Positions 33,724 through 44,005 of a DNA stretch of 64,000 nucleotides are shown piece after piece. The translations under genes were made by a program, and so were the position numbers. This stretch comes from QKMZ01 sp012965515 (GTDB taxonomy: Bacteria > Cyanobacteriota > Vampirovibrionia > Obscuribacterales > Obscuribacteraceae), in NCBI GenBank assembly GCA_937879965.1, contig CALFMP010000015.1, forward strand, positions 1 through 64,000. The letters run 5' to 3'. The notes below the pieces were generated by a model. The model did no database searches, had not been told where the DNA came from, and worked only from the letters and a program-made list of their open reading frames with translations. Each line of letters opens with the position of its first letter. Within the stretch, counting starts at the first letter, position 1.

Positions 33724-35745
33724 CTAACCTTCGCTGATGATTCGCCGTCTTCCTTGTTCTTTTGCCATATAGAGGCGTTCATCTGCTTTTTTGATCAACG
33801 CTTCAATCTGATTTCCATCTTGTGGAAAACTCACTAAGCCAGCCGAGAAGCTGACGAAAAACTCTTCCTCGTGGTCGCCTTGAAATGGAATCGTCACCAA
33901 TTCGTCCAGCACGCGATTGAGCGCGCCTTTCATAGTTTCTTTCCCCTCATGACGAAATGCCATTATGAATTCTTCGCCACCCCAGCGACCGCGCAAATCT
34001 TCCACGCGAAACCGCCTCCTTAGCAGCTGCCCGAAGTGAGCAAGCACGCGGTCACCCGCCATATGCCCGTAGGTGTCGTTCACCTTTTTGAAATGGTCAA
34101 CGTCCATCAGGCAGAGGCTGAACCCCAACTTGTGGCGTTCCGCTTCTGAGTGCAGGGCGGTTAGCGATTCGACGAATGCGCGGCGCAACAAAAGCCCGGT
34201 GAGTATGTCTCGGTCGGCACGCTCTTTCATGAGGCGCATGCGGTCAAGACGCACTCTAACACGAGCGAGCAACTCTACTGTCGCAACCGGCTTCGGAAGA
34301 TAATCGTCAGCTCCGGCATCAAATGCAGCAAGCCGAGAATCAAGCCCAGACTGCGCTGTGAGAAAAACAATCGGCAAATCTTGCCAGCGTGCCATCGCAC
34401 GAATTCTCCGGCAAACATCGTAACCGCTCGTATTGGGCATCATTACGTCAAGCAGCAACAAATCAGGAGAGAAGTCCTCCAAAATATTGAGCGCGTTGTC
34501 CGGCTCGTTGACGGACTTGATGAGCATGCCCTCTCTGCTGAGAGCGGATTCAATGATCTTAGTGAAGTCTTCGTCGTCGTCGACAATCAAGATTCGTGGT
34601 CTGCCGCGCAAGGCAATCAAATACTCGATCGCCTGCACCATATCTGGCTCCTTGACCGGTTTCTTCAAGTACAGTGACGCGCCAGCATGCATACCTTCCG
34701 TGCGCCGACCGACTATTTCCTCCGTATGAATGAACGCTAGCGGTAGAGTCTCCAGCCCCGAAATTCCCCGCAGTTTGATAGCCAGCTCGAAGGACTCATC
34801 AGAATGCATGTCCGACATGTCGATTATGGCTGCATCAAGTGTGGTGCCTTTGGCTTTCTCGATTGCATCTCTTAAGCCGTCCGAGAAAATCAGACGGACC
34901 TTCGCCTTCTGCGCAAACTTCCTCGTCTCTCCCTCGTTGTACTTACCGACGAGAAGGACATTCGCCATCGACGAATCTTCCGGCATTTGCCCGTCATCAT
35001 TTCCAGCGGGCGGCGGCGGCAGCTCATCAGGAAAGTCCTGTTTGACGTTCTCATGCAAAACACCCACCAGGCGGCGGATTGTGTCCCATGTGTTTTTATC
35101 CAGCGATTTCTTCCCATCGATGACGTCATTCATCGTCTGCTCGATCTTGGCGGCTGTTTCTCCTAAATGGTGAAAGCCACAAGAACTCGCCGTTCCCTTC
35201 AAGTTGTGCGAAAGGCGCCGCACTTCCTTTATCTTCTCGTCGTCTTCCGGGTTTGCCATCGATTGCTCGACCACATCTTCCATGTTTTTCAGACGACCTG
35301 GTAATATCGACGCAAAGCGCGTTTTCAACTGCATGAATGTCTCGGTGTCAGTAACCTCGTTGAGGTCGCTGGTAGTTTTCGCCTTCAGCTCGCCGTCAAT
35401 CTGAGCGCCAAAGAGCAGTGGTTTCAGCGGGCGATGCACAACCAGTGACACGCCGAAATCCTTGGTCAATTGCTGATAAACATCAGTCTCTTTCCACTTG
35501 CTGGAGATGAAAACGACTTTGGTATCTCGGTTGATCTGCCGCAATTTGATAATCCAACCAACACCATCAATGTCGGAAAGCTGCTCGCTAACAACGATTA
35601 GGTCTGGTTTGTTTTTCGATAGAGAGTCAATCGCCTCTTTGCCCGACTCGAAGTGCGAAACTTCGTGCCCACGACCGGTGAGAAGTGATTTGACGAGCGC
35701 TGTTAGCTGCTGATCGTTGTCGACAAGGAGGATGGACGTTGCCAT
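33724..35745 (-). CDS. REC-Hpt-REC-REC-GGDEF diguanylate cyclase
   Basis: 673 residues. Order: receiver 1 (about 3-118), in which the phospho-acceptor is replaced (S53 in IVVSEQLSD), so it cannot be phosphorylated normally; Hpt (about 135-235) with H180 in SHNLKGTASS; receiver 2 (about 262-378) with D309; receiver 3 (about 384-500) with D433 in LLLLDVMMP; GGDEF (about 510-672) with active GGEEF at 589-593. An RxxD product-inhibition site lies at 580-583, five residues before it. It should make cyclic-di-GMP under phosphorelay control. No signal peptide or membrane helix. The ATG follows GGAG. Confidence 0.93.
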   Translation of the reverse strand: MATSILLVDNDQQLTALVKSLLTGRGHEVSHFESGKEAIDSLSKNKPDLIVVSEQLSDIDGVGWIIKLRQINRDTKVVFISSKWKETDVYQQLTKDFGVSLVVHRPLKPLLFGAQIDGELKAKTTSDLNEVTDTETFMQLKTRFASILPGRLKNMEDVVEQSMANPEDDEKIKEVRRLSHNLKGTASSCGFHHLGETAAKIEQTMNDVIDGKKSLDKNTWDTIRRLVGVLHENVKQDFPDELPPPPAGNDDGQMPEDSSMANVLLVGKYNEGETRKFAQKAKVRLIFSDGLRDAIEKAKGTTLDAAIIDMSDMHSDESFELAIKLRGISGLETLPLAFIHTEEIVGRRTEGMHAGASLYLKKPVKEPDMVQAIEYLIALRGRPRILIVDDDEDFTKIIESALSREGMLIKSVNEPDNALNILEDFSPDLLLLDVMMPNTSGYDVCRRIRAMARWQDLPIVFLTAQSGLDSRLAAFDAGADDYLPKPVATVELLARVRVRLDRMRLMKERADRDILTGLLLRRAFVESLTALHSEAERHKLGFSLCLMDVDHFKKVNDTYGHMAGDRVLAHFGQLLRRRFRVEDLRGRWGGEEFIMAFRHEGKETMKGALNRVLDELVTIPFQGDHEEEFFVSFSAGLVSFPQDGNQIEALIKKADERLYMAKEQGRRRIISEG

Positions 35746-35800
35746 AGAGACTCCAATTGCTTAGGGTCTCTTATACCACTGTGGTGGGGGCGAAAAACTC

Positions 35801-36019
35801 TTATTTAGGGGTGTCGAAGAAAATGCTGGAATACGGCAGTGCGTCGAGCTGCGGCTGCGCGAACAGGATAAATCCCAGAGCTGTAGCAAGAATCACAATC
35901 GCCATGAATTGAACGCGAATAGTGACGGTGAGCGCCACAATCTCGTTCTTCTGGTGCATCCAGTCGGAATAGTCAACGTCTATCCGTTCTTCAAATGATT
36001 GATTAAAATTGTGCAGCAC
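35801..36019 (-). CDS. Possible small single-pass membrane protein
   Basis: A 72-residue frame with one strong hydrophobic helix (VTIRVQFMAIVILATALGFI). The N-terminus is acidic, and the protein ends soon after the helix. The GTG start lacks a clear ribosome site, and an internal ATG at residue 21 could be used. I accept it because of the helix and its position, but it could be non-coding. Confidence 0.4.
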   Translation of the reverse strand: MLHNFNQSFEERIDVDYSDWMHQKNEIVALTVTIRVQFMAIVILATALGFILFAQPQLDALPYSSIFFDTPK

Positions 36020-36237
36020 AATAGGATACCGGGTAAGTTTGAACGCACGAAACAGCAGTTGGTAGGATGTTCAAAGAATAAGCCGATTTTGTGGCAAATG
36101 TGTGGAACAGCAAGACGCCGCCTCTGTCCTGAAACGTACAGGCACAGCCGGTTTTAGCAAGTGGTTTTTCCTGAACTTGAGTGCGCATACGCCGCCATGT
36201 ATTGGAGCGGTATCCGGACTCTTTGCTCAGTCTCTGG

Positions 36238-36828
36238 CTATAGTGATTTGGTTGGAATTGTGATTCGTAGCAGTTGCGCGGAGAGTTCTTTTCTTCGTTT
36301 CCACAGATCGCAGACTGCAGGATTCATCACTAACGCAATTGAAAACGAAAAGCTCATGGTGAGCCAGAATACGGTTAGCGTCGCGAAGATGAGGGAAACC
36401 ATCATCGTTAGTTGTTCGATAACATTGCCGGTGTAAGCCCAAGCCGCAAAAAGACTGAAGAAAACTGAGGCAAAAACTGATAGTTTCATCACTAATTCGG
36501 CGAAGTGGAACATTTGGTCCCATTCTTCGGAGCGTTTCGCAAGCAATCTCAATTTCGTGTAGCCGCAAGTGATCAATGTCGGAATTGCAAAAAACCAATA
36601 TCCGTTTTCCAGCATAAACGCGGCATAGCGCAGAATCACGGCGGCGTTCGTGAGCCCCTCACTTGGGTTTACGCCGGGATTGGTTGCTTTGTCAAAGAAG
36701 TGCGGAATCTTCCAGGCACTGAAACCGGCCCTTTCCAGAATCCAGGAATCCGGAAGCGCGGTAGCAACAAAAGAAAACAGCAGACCTATCGAGATGCCTA
36801 ACGCGAAGGGAAGTACATATGGGCGCAT
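36238..36828 (-). CDS. Multi-pass membrane protein, unknown
   Basis: 196 residues from ATG 36828, which has GGAGGGTT just upstream. An earlier ATG at 36855 lacks this. Four hydrophobic helices can be seen (VLPFALGISIGLLFSF; YWFFAIPTLITCGY; VFASVFFSLFAAWAY; MVSLIFATLTVFWLTMSF). I do not recognise a family. It is a possible channel or sensor subunit. It is the only gene between the small membrane protein and MsrB. Confidence 0.7.
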   Translation of the reverse strand: MRPYVLPFALGISIGLLFSFVATALPDSWILERAGFSAWKIPHFFDKATNPGVNPSEGLTNAAVILRYAAFMLENGYWFFAIPTLITCGYTKLRLLAKRSEEWDQMFHFAELVMKLSVFASVFFSLFAAWAYTGNVIEQLTMMVSLIFATLTVFWLTMSFSFSIALVMNPAVCDLWKRRKELSAQLLRITIPTKSL

Positions 36829-36902
36829 GGTAACCCTCCAAAGTTCTACCAGCATACCGCCGGTGCCCTCAGGTGGGAAATGGCGTTTACCCTAAGGTGC
36901 GA

Positions 36903-37472
36903 TTACTTTTTCTCGTCCAGCTCGATTGATGCTGAGTTAATGCAATAGCGCTGACCTGTGGGCTTCGGACCATCTTCAAATACGTGTCCTAAGTGTGCGC
37001 CGCATTGGCTGCAGGTCACCTCGGTGCGTTGCATGCCGTAGCTTGTATCGCTATGCTCGGCGACGTTTTCTTTAGTGTGAGGCTGCCAAAAGCTCGGCCA
37101 ACCGCTGCCGGAGTCATATTTTTCTTTGGAACTGAAGAGTTCTGCACCGCAGCATGCGCACTTATACACACCTTCCTTGTGGCAGTTGTAGTATTTGCCG
37201 GTGAACGCGCGTTCCGTGCCTTTCTGCCTGGTAATTTGAAACTGCTCCGGCGTGAGTTGAGCTTTCCACTCTTCTTCCGACTTCTGGACTTTGTGTGCCA
37301 TAGCGCCTGTTTTCTCCTTATCGCTTTCGCTTTGCGCCGGTCCAATTCCGGGTGCGCAGGTCATACCCTTCTTGAATTTTGGCGCCTGACCAGTTTCCGC
37401 CGGTACTGCACTCGCGCATCCCGCAAACAAAAGCGTCAGACATGCCAAAAGAATGAGTCTTGTGGGTTTCAT
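36903..37472 (-). CDS. msrB: Peptide-methionine (R)-S-oxide reductase, lipoprotein form
   Basis: Repairs oxidised methionine in exported proteins. 189 residues: a signal peptide with lipobox LFAGC, a Lys-rich linker, and an MsrB domain (about 60-185). The zinc ligands are visible as CACC and CSQCGAH, with SGSGWPSFWQP and the catalytic Cys in RYCINSASIEL. All key residues are present. The lipid anchor places it outside the cytoplasmic membrane. Confidence 0.94.
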   Translation of the reverse strand: MKPTRLILLACLTLLFAGCASAVPAETGQAPKFKKGMTCAPGIGPAQSESDKEKTGAMAHKVQKSEEEWKAQLTPEQFQITRQKGTERAFTGKYYNCHKEGVYKCACCGAELFSSKEKYDSGSGWPSFWQPHTKENVAEHSDTSYGMQRTEVTCSQCGAHLGHVFEDGPKPTGQRYCINSASIELDEKK

Positions 37473-37559
37473 AGATTATGAGCCTACCATTTTTGAATCA
37501 CCCACCACCTTGATTGAAACCTAATTCTGTAAGAACTGCAAATTTGGTATGTAAAAACC

Positions 37560-38543
37560 TCAAACCCGCAGGACGGCGGCGCCGGTGAATTTGCCGGCTC
37601 TGAGGTCGTCCAATGCGTCGTTGGCTTGGATAAGAGGGTAAACGGTGACTGAGCAGTTAATGTTGACCTCTGCGGCTTTGGCGAAAAACTCGACGGCATC
37701 GGCGCGAGTGAGGTTTGTCACCGACTTTATTGAACGCTCTTGCCAGAGAATTTCATATGGCATGGCCGGTAGTTCTGACATATGAATCCCACCCAGCACC
37801 AACTTCCCAGCTTTGTCGAGGTTTGACAGTGCATGCGGCACCAACGCCCCCACAGGAGCGAAAATGATGGCAGCATCCAGTTTTTCGGGCGACGGACCGT
37901 TCGAATCGCCCGCCCATTTGCAGCCCAGATTCATCGCCAAGCTTTGTGCGTCGGTGTCTTGGGGGCGAACGAATGCGTAAAGTTCTCTGCCGTCGTGATG
38001 TGCGACCTGGGCAATGATATGCGCTGCGGCACCAAAGCCGTATATGCCGATACGTTTGGCATCACCGCACATTTTGTATGAACGGTAGCCAATGAGTCCT
38101 GCGCACAAAAGTGGCGCAGCCTTTGCGTCATCATAATTGTCGGGTAATTTGAAACAATAGCGAGCGTCAGCCAGGCAGTATTCTGCGTAGCCTCCGTCTA
38201 TCGTGTAGCCTGTAAACTTTGCCTCGTCGCAAAGATTTTCTCTATCGGTTACGCACCACCTGCAGTGCCCGCACGTCCAACCCAACCACGGTACGCCGAC
38301 CCGGTCGCCAACAGTGAAGCCCTGCACTTTGTCGCCAATGGCGGTAATCGTGCCGACTATTTCATGTCCTGGCACCAATGGCAATTTGGGTTCTCGCAAC
38401 TCATTGTCGATTATGTGGAGATCCGTGCGACAGACACCGCAGTGGGTCACCTTGATGACCAGATGCCCAGTGCGAATCTCCGGAACATCGCGGTCCGCCT
38501 GTAACAGCGGACCGCCACGTGATTCTAGAATCATTGCTTTCAT
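37560..38543 (-). CDS. Zinc-dependent alcohol dehydrogenase (MDR family)
   Basis: 327 residues. Catalytic zinc ligands: CGVCRTD, GHEIVG, and a third Cys/Asp in the later region. Structural zinc: CGHCRWCVTDRENLC (four Cys). A cofactor-binding GFGAAAH replaces the usual GxGxxG. It oxidises a primary alcohol or reduces an aldehyde with NAD(P). It resembles the AdhA/AdhP-like group with a 'cinnamyl alcohol-like' N-terminus. The ATG has AGGA 11 bases upstream. Confidence 0.9.
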   Translation of the reverse strand: MKAMILESRGGPLLQADRDVPEIRTGHLVIKVTHCGVCRTDLHIIDNELREPKLPLVPGHEIVGTITAIGDKVQGFTVGDRVGVPWLGWTCGHCRWCVTDRENLCDEAKFTGYTIDGGYAEYCLADARYCFKLPDNYDDAKAAPLLCAGLIGYRSYKMCGDAKRIGIYGFGAAAHIIAQVAHHDGRELYAFVRPQDTDAQSLAMNLGCKWAGDSNGPSPEKLDAAIIFAPVGALVPHALSNLDKAGKLVLGGIHMSELPAMPYEILWQERSIKSVTNLTRADAVEFFAKAAEVNINCSVTVYPLIQANDALDDLRAGKFTGAAVLRV

Positions 38544-38605
38544 CAGGGGGTAATTCCTGTGGAGCCAACTTCTTCTATTTACCCGATTCTAATTTTCGTT
38601 TGCCT

Positions 38606-39811
38606 CTAATGCTCGACCTGATCTCTTTGCGGATAGTCGCCGAGCTTGACCGTCGCAGCGGTGAGCGCGCCGTTTCTCAAGACGAGGAAATCGACCGTTT
38701 CATCCACCTTATGCGAGCGAATTTGCTTTTGCACTTCCTTGGAAGTCAAAACGGGTTTGCCATCGACCTTCTCGATGACGTCGCCGGCAGTCAATCCACC
38801 GCGCGCAGCCGGGCCTTCCGGCTCGACCTTGGCGATGAGCACACCTTTGGTGTTGGCAGGAACGCCAATCGCGTGCGCGATCTTTTCGTTGAGATCTTGC
38901 ATGTAGATGCCTACATAGGGACGCTTGATGGTGCCGCCTTTGACTAACTGGTCTACGACTTCCTTCGCGATGTCGATTGGAATCGCAAAACCGATGTTCT
39001 GCCCGTCGCCGCGAATTGCAGTATTGAGACCGATTACTTCGCCTCTAATGTTGAGCAGCGGTCCGCCCGAGTTACCGGGGTTGATCGCAGCGTCAGTTTG
39101 AATGAAATCAACGCTGTTGATGTCGCTAAGCGAACGACCGAGAGCACTAATGATGCCCATAGTCACCGAGTGATCTAGACCGAGGGGGCTGCCGATGGCG
39201 ATTGCCCAGTCTCCGGGGCGCAGATTTTTGCTGGTGCCCAATTGAGCGATTGGCAGACCGGTAGCGTCGATTTTGACGAGTGCTAGGTCGGTAAAGCTGT
39301 CGCGACCGACAACTTTGCCCTGGAATTCGCGCTTGTCGTTGAGGGTGACTTTGATTTCGTCAGCCTGCCCGACAACGTGATTGTTGGTCAAAATATATCC
39401 ATCTTGTCTGATGACCACGCCTGAGCCAGAACCATGTTGTTGAAACTTGCGGGGCGCTCCGTTTTGTTCCATTCCATTACCGAAGAAGAACTGAAACGGG
39501 GAGTTAAAGCCCACGGTGGGCACTTGAATGTTCTTGCTGATGTCGATGTTGACTACGCTCTCGCTGGCTTTGCTGGCCATATCGGCGATCGTGTTTTCAG
39601 CCATAGACAGGAATGCACCAGTCGGCGCCTGCGATTGTGCAATTGGCGCGTGCGCACTCGGAGTGGGAAGCCCTGACGGCGTTGGCCAAAATTGATGACC
39701 AGCAAAGAACGCCGCGCTCAAAGCTATTCCAATCGCTATACCGCCTGCAAGCACGGGCATTGACGATTTTTTCGCTTCTTTTGTCGCTGGGGACGACGTT
39801 GTTTGTACCAT
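38606..39811 (-). CDS. HtrA/DegP-like serine protease with PDZ domain
   Basis: 401 residues. A transmembrane anchor lies at about 18-38. The trypsin-like domain (about 70-290) has the triad H145 (TNNHVV), D175 (FTDLALVK) and S248 (GNSGGPL). One PDZ domain (about 300-395) follows, with GVLIAKVEPEGPAARGGLTAGD. It degrades or refolds misfolded envelope proteins. Size and layout are normal for a DegS/HhoA-like single-PDZ form. The ATG has a GGTAGAG site. Confidence 0.94.
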   Translation of the reverse strand: MVQTTSSPATKEAKKSSMPVLAGGIAIGIALSAAFFAGHQFWPTPSGLPTPSAHAPIAQSQAPTGAFLSMAENTIADMASKASESVVNIDISKNIQVPTVGFNSPFQFFFGNGMEQNGAPRKFQQHGSGSGVVIRQDGYILTNNHVVGQADEIKVTLNDKREFQGKVVGRDSFTDLALVKIDATGLPIAQLGTSKNLRPGDWAIAIGSPLGLDHSVTMGIISALGRSLSDINSVDFIQTDAAINPGNSGGPLLNIRGEVIGLNTAIRGDGQNIGFAIPIDIAKEVVDQLVKGGTIKRPYVGIYMQDLNEKIAHAIGVPANTKGVLIAKVEPEGPAARGGLTAGDVIEKVDGKPVLTSKEVQKQIRSHKVDETVDFLVLRNGALTAATVKLGDYPQRDQVEH

Positions 39812-40297
39812 CTCTCTACCTCTTATCTAATTTTCAACCGGCTACGCGCCGGTGACTACCTTGGTGGGGCTGATTTCAGTATGTATCCATTTGACAGATA
39901 CCGCCGAAAACTCACTTTTCGTTAATCTAGCCGGATTGCGCTGTGTTTTCGCCCATGAGATCGTGTTTGTAAACATCTTCTGTTCACAACTTCGACTATA
40001 TAACGGCTCTTTTGTTCCACGGTTGCCAGGTCCCGAAAGGTCCAATATTTGGGCTTTTGCTTGCTAAGCTGCGGTTCAGGAGAGTAACCTTAAACGCATT
40101 TTTGCTGCAAAGACCGCAAAGTGTCTTTCCTTTCATCAGTCCTTAACCGTTCCATAACCCCATAAGACGAGAATTCTCTTCTGCAGTTCCGCCGGGGTAA
40201 GGCTGGAAATTTACCGCTGCTTCATCACCTTAAACGATTCGTCGTTGTCCACCTTACCCCCAAAGACCTGAGGTAACACCATTCGGAGGAGTCCGCT
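39812..40297. other. Long divergent intergenic region
   Basis: 486 bp between HtrA and a small plus-strand gene. I see no gene. A 9-bp inverted repeat GGGGTAAGG (40194-40202) / CCTTACCCC (40252-40260) spans the 60 bases before the small gene and could form a leader structure. No clear promoter hexamers. Confidence 0.5.
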
Positions 40298-40459
40298 ATG
40301 AGCGCAAGCTCTGGGATATTGCTAATTGATATGCTGGTCAGACCGTTTTTCAAAATCGGTATGAAATTTCCAATTGTTCTGCTCATTATGCTTTCGCTGT
40401 TTTACGGCTATATAGCGTATTTCGCGCTCAGATCCTCATACGGTCAAATGGTTGACTAA
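40298..40459 (+). CDS. Small single-pass membrane protein, 53 residues
   Basis: The frame begins MSASSGILLIDMLVRPFF and has one strong hydrophobic helix (IVLLIMLSLFYGYIAYFAL), ending SYGQMVD. It has a strong GGAGGAG site 6 bases before the ATG, an ordinary stop (TAA), and no overlap with other genes. Family not recognised. The ribosome site and helix make it a credible gene. Confidence 0.65.
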   Translation: MSASSGILLIDMLVRPFFKIGMKFPIVLLIMLSLFYGYIAYFALRSSYGQMVD

Positions 40460-40635
40460 CCTGTCCGTCTTCGACAACTCTTGCTCTCAATTCCATCATT
40501 AATGTTCTGCGCTTAGCAGGATGAAACGCCGGGCACATCGTCTTACGACTCGTCGTCATTTTTTGCATCGAAGTCAACTAACTTCGAGCAACCGAAAGAA
40601 ATGACGAGAAGTTTTTCGAGGTGCCCGACTTGCAT

Positions 40636-41610
40636 ATGGCAAAAGTAATAATGACTTGGCGTGTGTGCGCATTTCTGCCCGCAATGTTTTTGGTCTCTAC
40701 AACAATCGCGCTTGCTGAATCACCTTCGGCGAAAAATGAGCTTAGCATTGCGGATGCGAAGCAATACATGCTTTCGTTGATAAATAGAGACCGCAAGTCG
40801 CAAGGTTTGAAGGAGGTTGTGTCAGATGAAACAGCTGAGCGCGCGGGGAACTTGCATTCGGATGAGATGGCGAAACTCGGCTATCTGAGCCATTGGAACA
40901 CAGCAGGGCGCAAACCTGATCAGCGATATTGCGAAGCTGGTGGCACAGGCTTTGTAATGGAAAATGGTCACATCGAATTTGACGGATTTGCCGACGATAC
41001 TCCAAATGCAAGCACCGAGTTCAAAATCGATCCCTCTGCGACGATAACGAAAAAAGATATTGAAGGCATCCAATCTGGCTTTTTCAACGAGCAGCCGCCC
41101 AACGACGGACACCGCCGCAACATACTTGATCCGGATCACACCAGGGTAGGCATCGGACTTTCTGTCGCGAAAAGAGGAGATTCATTTCGACTCGCCTGCA
41201 CTCAGGAGTTTATCCACAGTTATGGAACAGTAGAAGCTATGCCGAGTTCCGTGAAGCTTGGTGATAGTTTCACAATTAAAGGCAGTCTCGACCCGGGACT
41301 GAGGCTTTCGTCACTGGATCTGTTTTGGGAAGAATTGCCGAAGCCGATGACGGTTAAGCAGCTGGATGAAACTCACAGCTATGGTCCGCCTCAGCTCAGA
41401 GTAAACACATATTTCCCAAATTCACCTGCCGCACAAGGGCACTTAAGCGTTACTGATAATGCGGGAAGGCAAGAGTTTACTTGTCGATTTGATGTTGATA
41501 AAACAACGTGGAAGCCCGGGCTGTACTATGTATATGTTTGGACGCGAACTCCTGATCCCGGACGAATGAAACCCTTATGTGTTGCGTCAAAAACTATTGA
41601 AGTCCGCTAG
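40636..41610 (+). CDS. CAP-domain (SCP/PR1) secreted protein
   Basis: About 324 residues. The signal peptide covers about 1-28. The CAP domain (about 40-200) has the pattern MLSLINRDRKSQGLKEV, GNLHSDEMAKLGYLSHWN, and GHRRNILDPDHTRVGIGLS. The His and Glu positions of CAP proteins are present. A C-terminal beta domain (about 205-324) resembles immunoglobulin-like or surface domains. Function is unknown; members act outside the cell. I chose the ATG at 40636; a GTG at 40621 is possible. Confidence 0.85.
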   Translation: MAKVIMTWRVCAFLPAMFLVSTTIALAESPSAKNELSIADAKQYMLSLINRDRKSQGLKEVVSDETAERAGNLHSDEMAKLGYLSHWNTAGRKPDQRYCEAGGTGFVMENGHIEFDGFADDTPNASTEFKIDPSATITKKDIEGIQSGFFNEQPPNDGHRRNILDPDHTRVGIGLSVAKRGDSFRLACTQEFIHSYGTVEAMPSSVKLGDSFTIKGSLDPGLRLSSLDLFWEELPKPMTVKQLDETHSYGPPQLRVNTYFPNSPAAQGHLSVTDNAGRQEFTCRFDVDKTTWKPGLYYVYVWTRTPDPGRMKPLCVASKTIEVR

Positions 41611-41622
41611 CGGGTTTGTGTT

Positions 41623-42957
41623 GTGGAATTCAGCCAGAAGAAGATTATCCTGATTGCCTGTGTCGCAGGCGGGTTAATTCTCACTGCCGGAATTTCTTTG
41701 TTTTCGCATCAGCATGACATTGTTTGGCTAAAAGCCTGCGAAGAAGGCTTGAAAGAGCGTGAACATTGCAATTTTGTGCTTGCTGAAAAGAAACTGCTTG
41801 ATGCGTCAGAAGCGGCCAAGCATTTTGCAGAGAATGATGAGAGGCGCTATTCAAGCGACGTTGCTCTTGCTGAATTGTATATTGCTACAGGAAATTTTTC
41901 CAAGGCAACTGAGTTTATCGAGAGAGCGAGAATTTCTGCCGATAAGCAAAACAGTGTTCAAAACAAGTTGACTGTTCTCGGACTGCGCGCGGATGCGTTG
42001 AGTCGTGAAGCCAAGTTTGATGAGGCCAGAAAAGTCTATACGGAAATGGCTGAGTCAGCGAAGAATGCCCAGCAAGCATCTTTTCAGTATGATGCGCTTC
42101 TGGGGCTGACGAAACTGGATATTCTATTTTTGAAACGGGAAGAAGCGGAAGAAGTTATTGAGCAGATCGATGTCCTTAGTTCGAAACTCAGTGAGAAAAC
42201 AGAGTATGGAATTGTTTTGTCAATTTACACTGCATTGCTAGCTGAACTCAAAGGACGTTACAAGACAGCCTTCATGCTCTATGAAGATGCAAATCATATT
42301 GTGCAAAACATTGAAAAGCCATCGTCAGCATTGAAGCTTTTACTCGCTAACAACAGCGCGACCTATTATCTACAAGCGCGTAATACGGTGCGCGCGAAGA
42401 ATCTTGCAATGCGTGCATTGGACAATTGCGACAAAGATTTCGACTCCTATTTTTCCGGACACGCATTGCAGGCGCTGCGAAATTTATCCGCAGTCTTCCT
42501 TGAAGAAAATGAGCTGCGTCGCGCCAGGCAGTTTGTCGATAGGGAGATAGACGAAGTTGGAAAGCGGCTTTCGCATGAGCACCCTTATTATGGTTTGGCG
42601 CTTGAACATCGCGCAGTTTTGGAGAGCAGAGAAGGGAAGGTGGAGGATTCAGACAAAGATTTCAAATCGGCGCAGGATATCTTTGAAAAATCATTTGGTC
42701 CGAAAAACAGATTTACTGCTGATACGCTGGCTGATATAGCCAAGCTGGAATTCGAAAAGAACAACATCGAGTCTGCCGCAACTTCCTGCAAGCAGGCAAT
42801 CGCCATCTACAAAGAGATTCTTCCATACGATCATCCCTCGTCACTCAAAGCAATGATGCTGCTCTCTCTCATCTACAAAAGGCAAGGTAGGCATGAGATG
42901 GCTCATGCACTTGAAGTGGAAGCCTCCCGAGGTTTAGGAGCGTCAGAAGGCAAGTAA
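41623..42957 (+). CDS. Membrane-anchored TPR-repeat protein
   Basis: 444 residues. One transmembrane helix lies near the N-terminus (about 7-27). The remaining part has repeated helix pairs typical of TPR (AEKKLLDASEAAK, EARKVYTEMAESAK, AKNLAMRALDNCDK, EAHRAVLESREGK-like, SATSCKQAIAIYKEIL), ending YKRQGRHEMAHAL. It should bind peptides or proteins, probably outside the membrane. GTG start, 12 bases after the CAP gene, so the two are likely one operon. Confidence 0.85.
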   Translation: MEFSQKKIILIACVAGGLILTAGISLFSHQHDIVWLKACEEGLKEREHCNFVLAEKKLLDASEAAKHFAENDERRYSSDVALAELYIATGNFSKATEFIERARISADKQNSVQNKLTVLGLRADALSREAKFDEARKVYTEMAESAKNAQQASFQYDALLGLTKLDILFLKREEAEEVIEQIDVLSSKLSEKTEYGIVLSIYTALLAELKGRYKTAFMLYEDANHIVQNIEKPSSALKLLLANNSATYYLQARNTVRAKNLAMRALDNCDKDFDSYFSGHALQALRNLSAVFLEENELRRARQFVDREIDEVGKRLSHEHPYYGLALEHRAVLESREGKVEDSDKDFKSAQDIFEKSFGPKNRFTADTLADIAKLEFEKNNIESAATSCKQAIAIYKEILPYDHPSSLKAMMLLSLIYKRQGRHEMAHALEVEASRGLGASEGK

Positions 42958-42965
42958 TTTAGCCT

Positions 42966-42991
42966 GTAGGGGCCGATGCCATGCATCGCCC
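42966..42991. repeat. Dispersed palindromic element
   Basis: Begins GTAGGGGCCGATGCC and ends GCATCGCCC, so GGGCGATG-type arms face each other. It lies directly after the stop of the TPR gene, between convergent genes. Confidence 0.65.
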
Positions 42992-43022
42992 GGTGTCGAC
43001 TACTGAAACTTCGTGGTTCGTC

Positions 43023-43756
<734 letters not shown>

Positions 43757-43952
43757 AAGTTACCTATATATGCTTCGGAGTGTGTGTTCGCTGTACGCTT
43801 TGCAGCTGTTTGGGCGTTTGTGCAAATGACCACGAAGTAAGATTCCGAAGTGAGAATTCCGCGGTCATATTTTTAAAGACGTAGTTAGCCGGAAAAAAGT
43901 TCAAAGGAAACGGAATCTTTTGAAAAGCAAATTTCCGAGTGCTTGAAAGCAA

Positions 43953-43978
43953 ATGCCCGACTTCGAAAAGCCGGGCAT
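43953..43978 (-). terminator. rpsD terminator hairpin
   Basis: ATGCCCGACTT pairs with AAGCCGGGCAT around a 4-base loop; on the minus strand the single mismatch becomes a G-U pair and the loop reads TTCG, a stable tetraloop. It lies 28 bases past the rpsD stop. Confidence 0.75.
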
Positions 43979-44005
43979 AAGAATTTCGAATTCCAATACT
44001 GCAGG

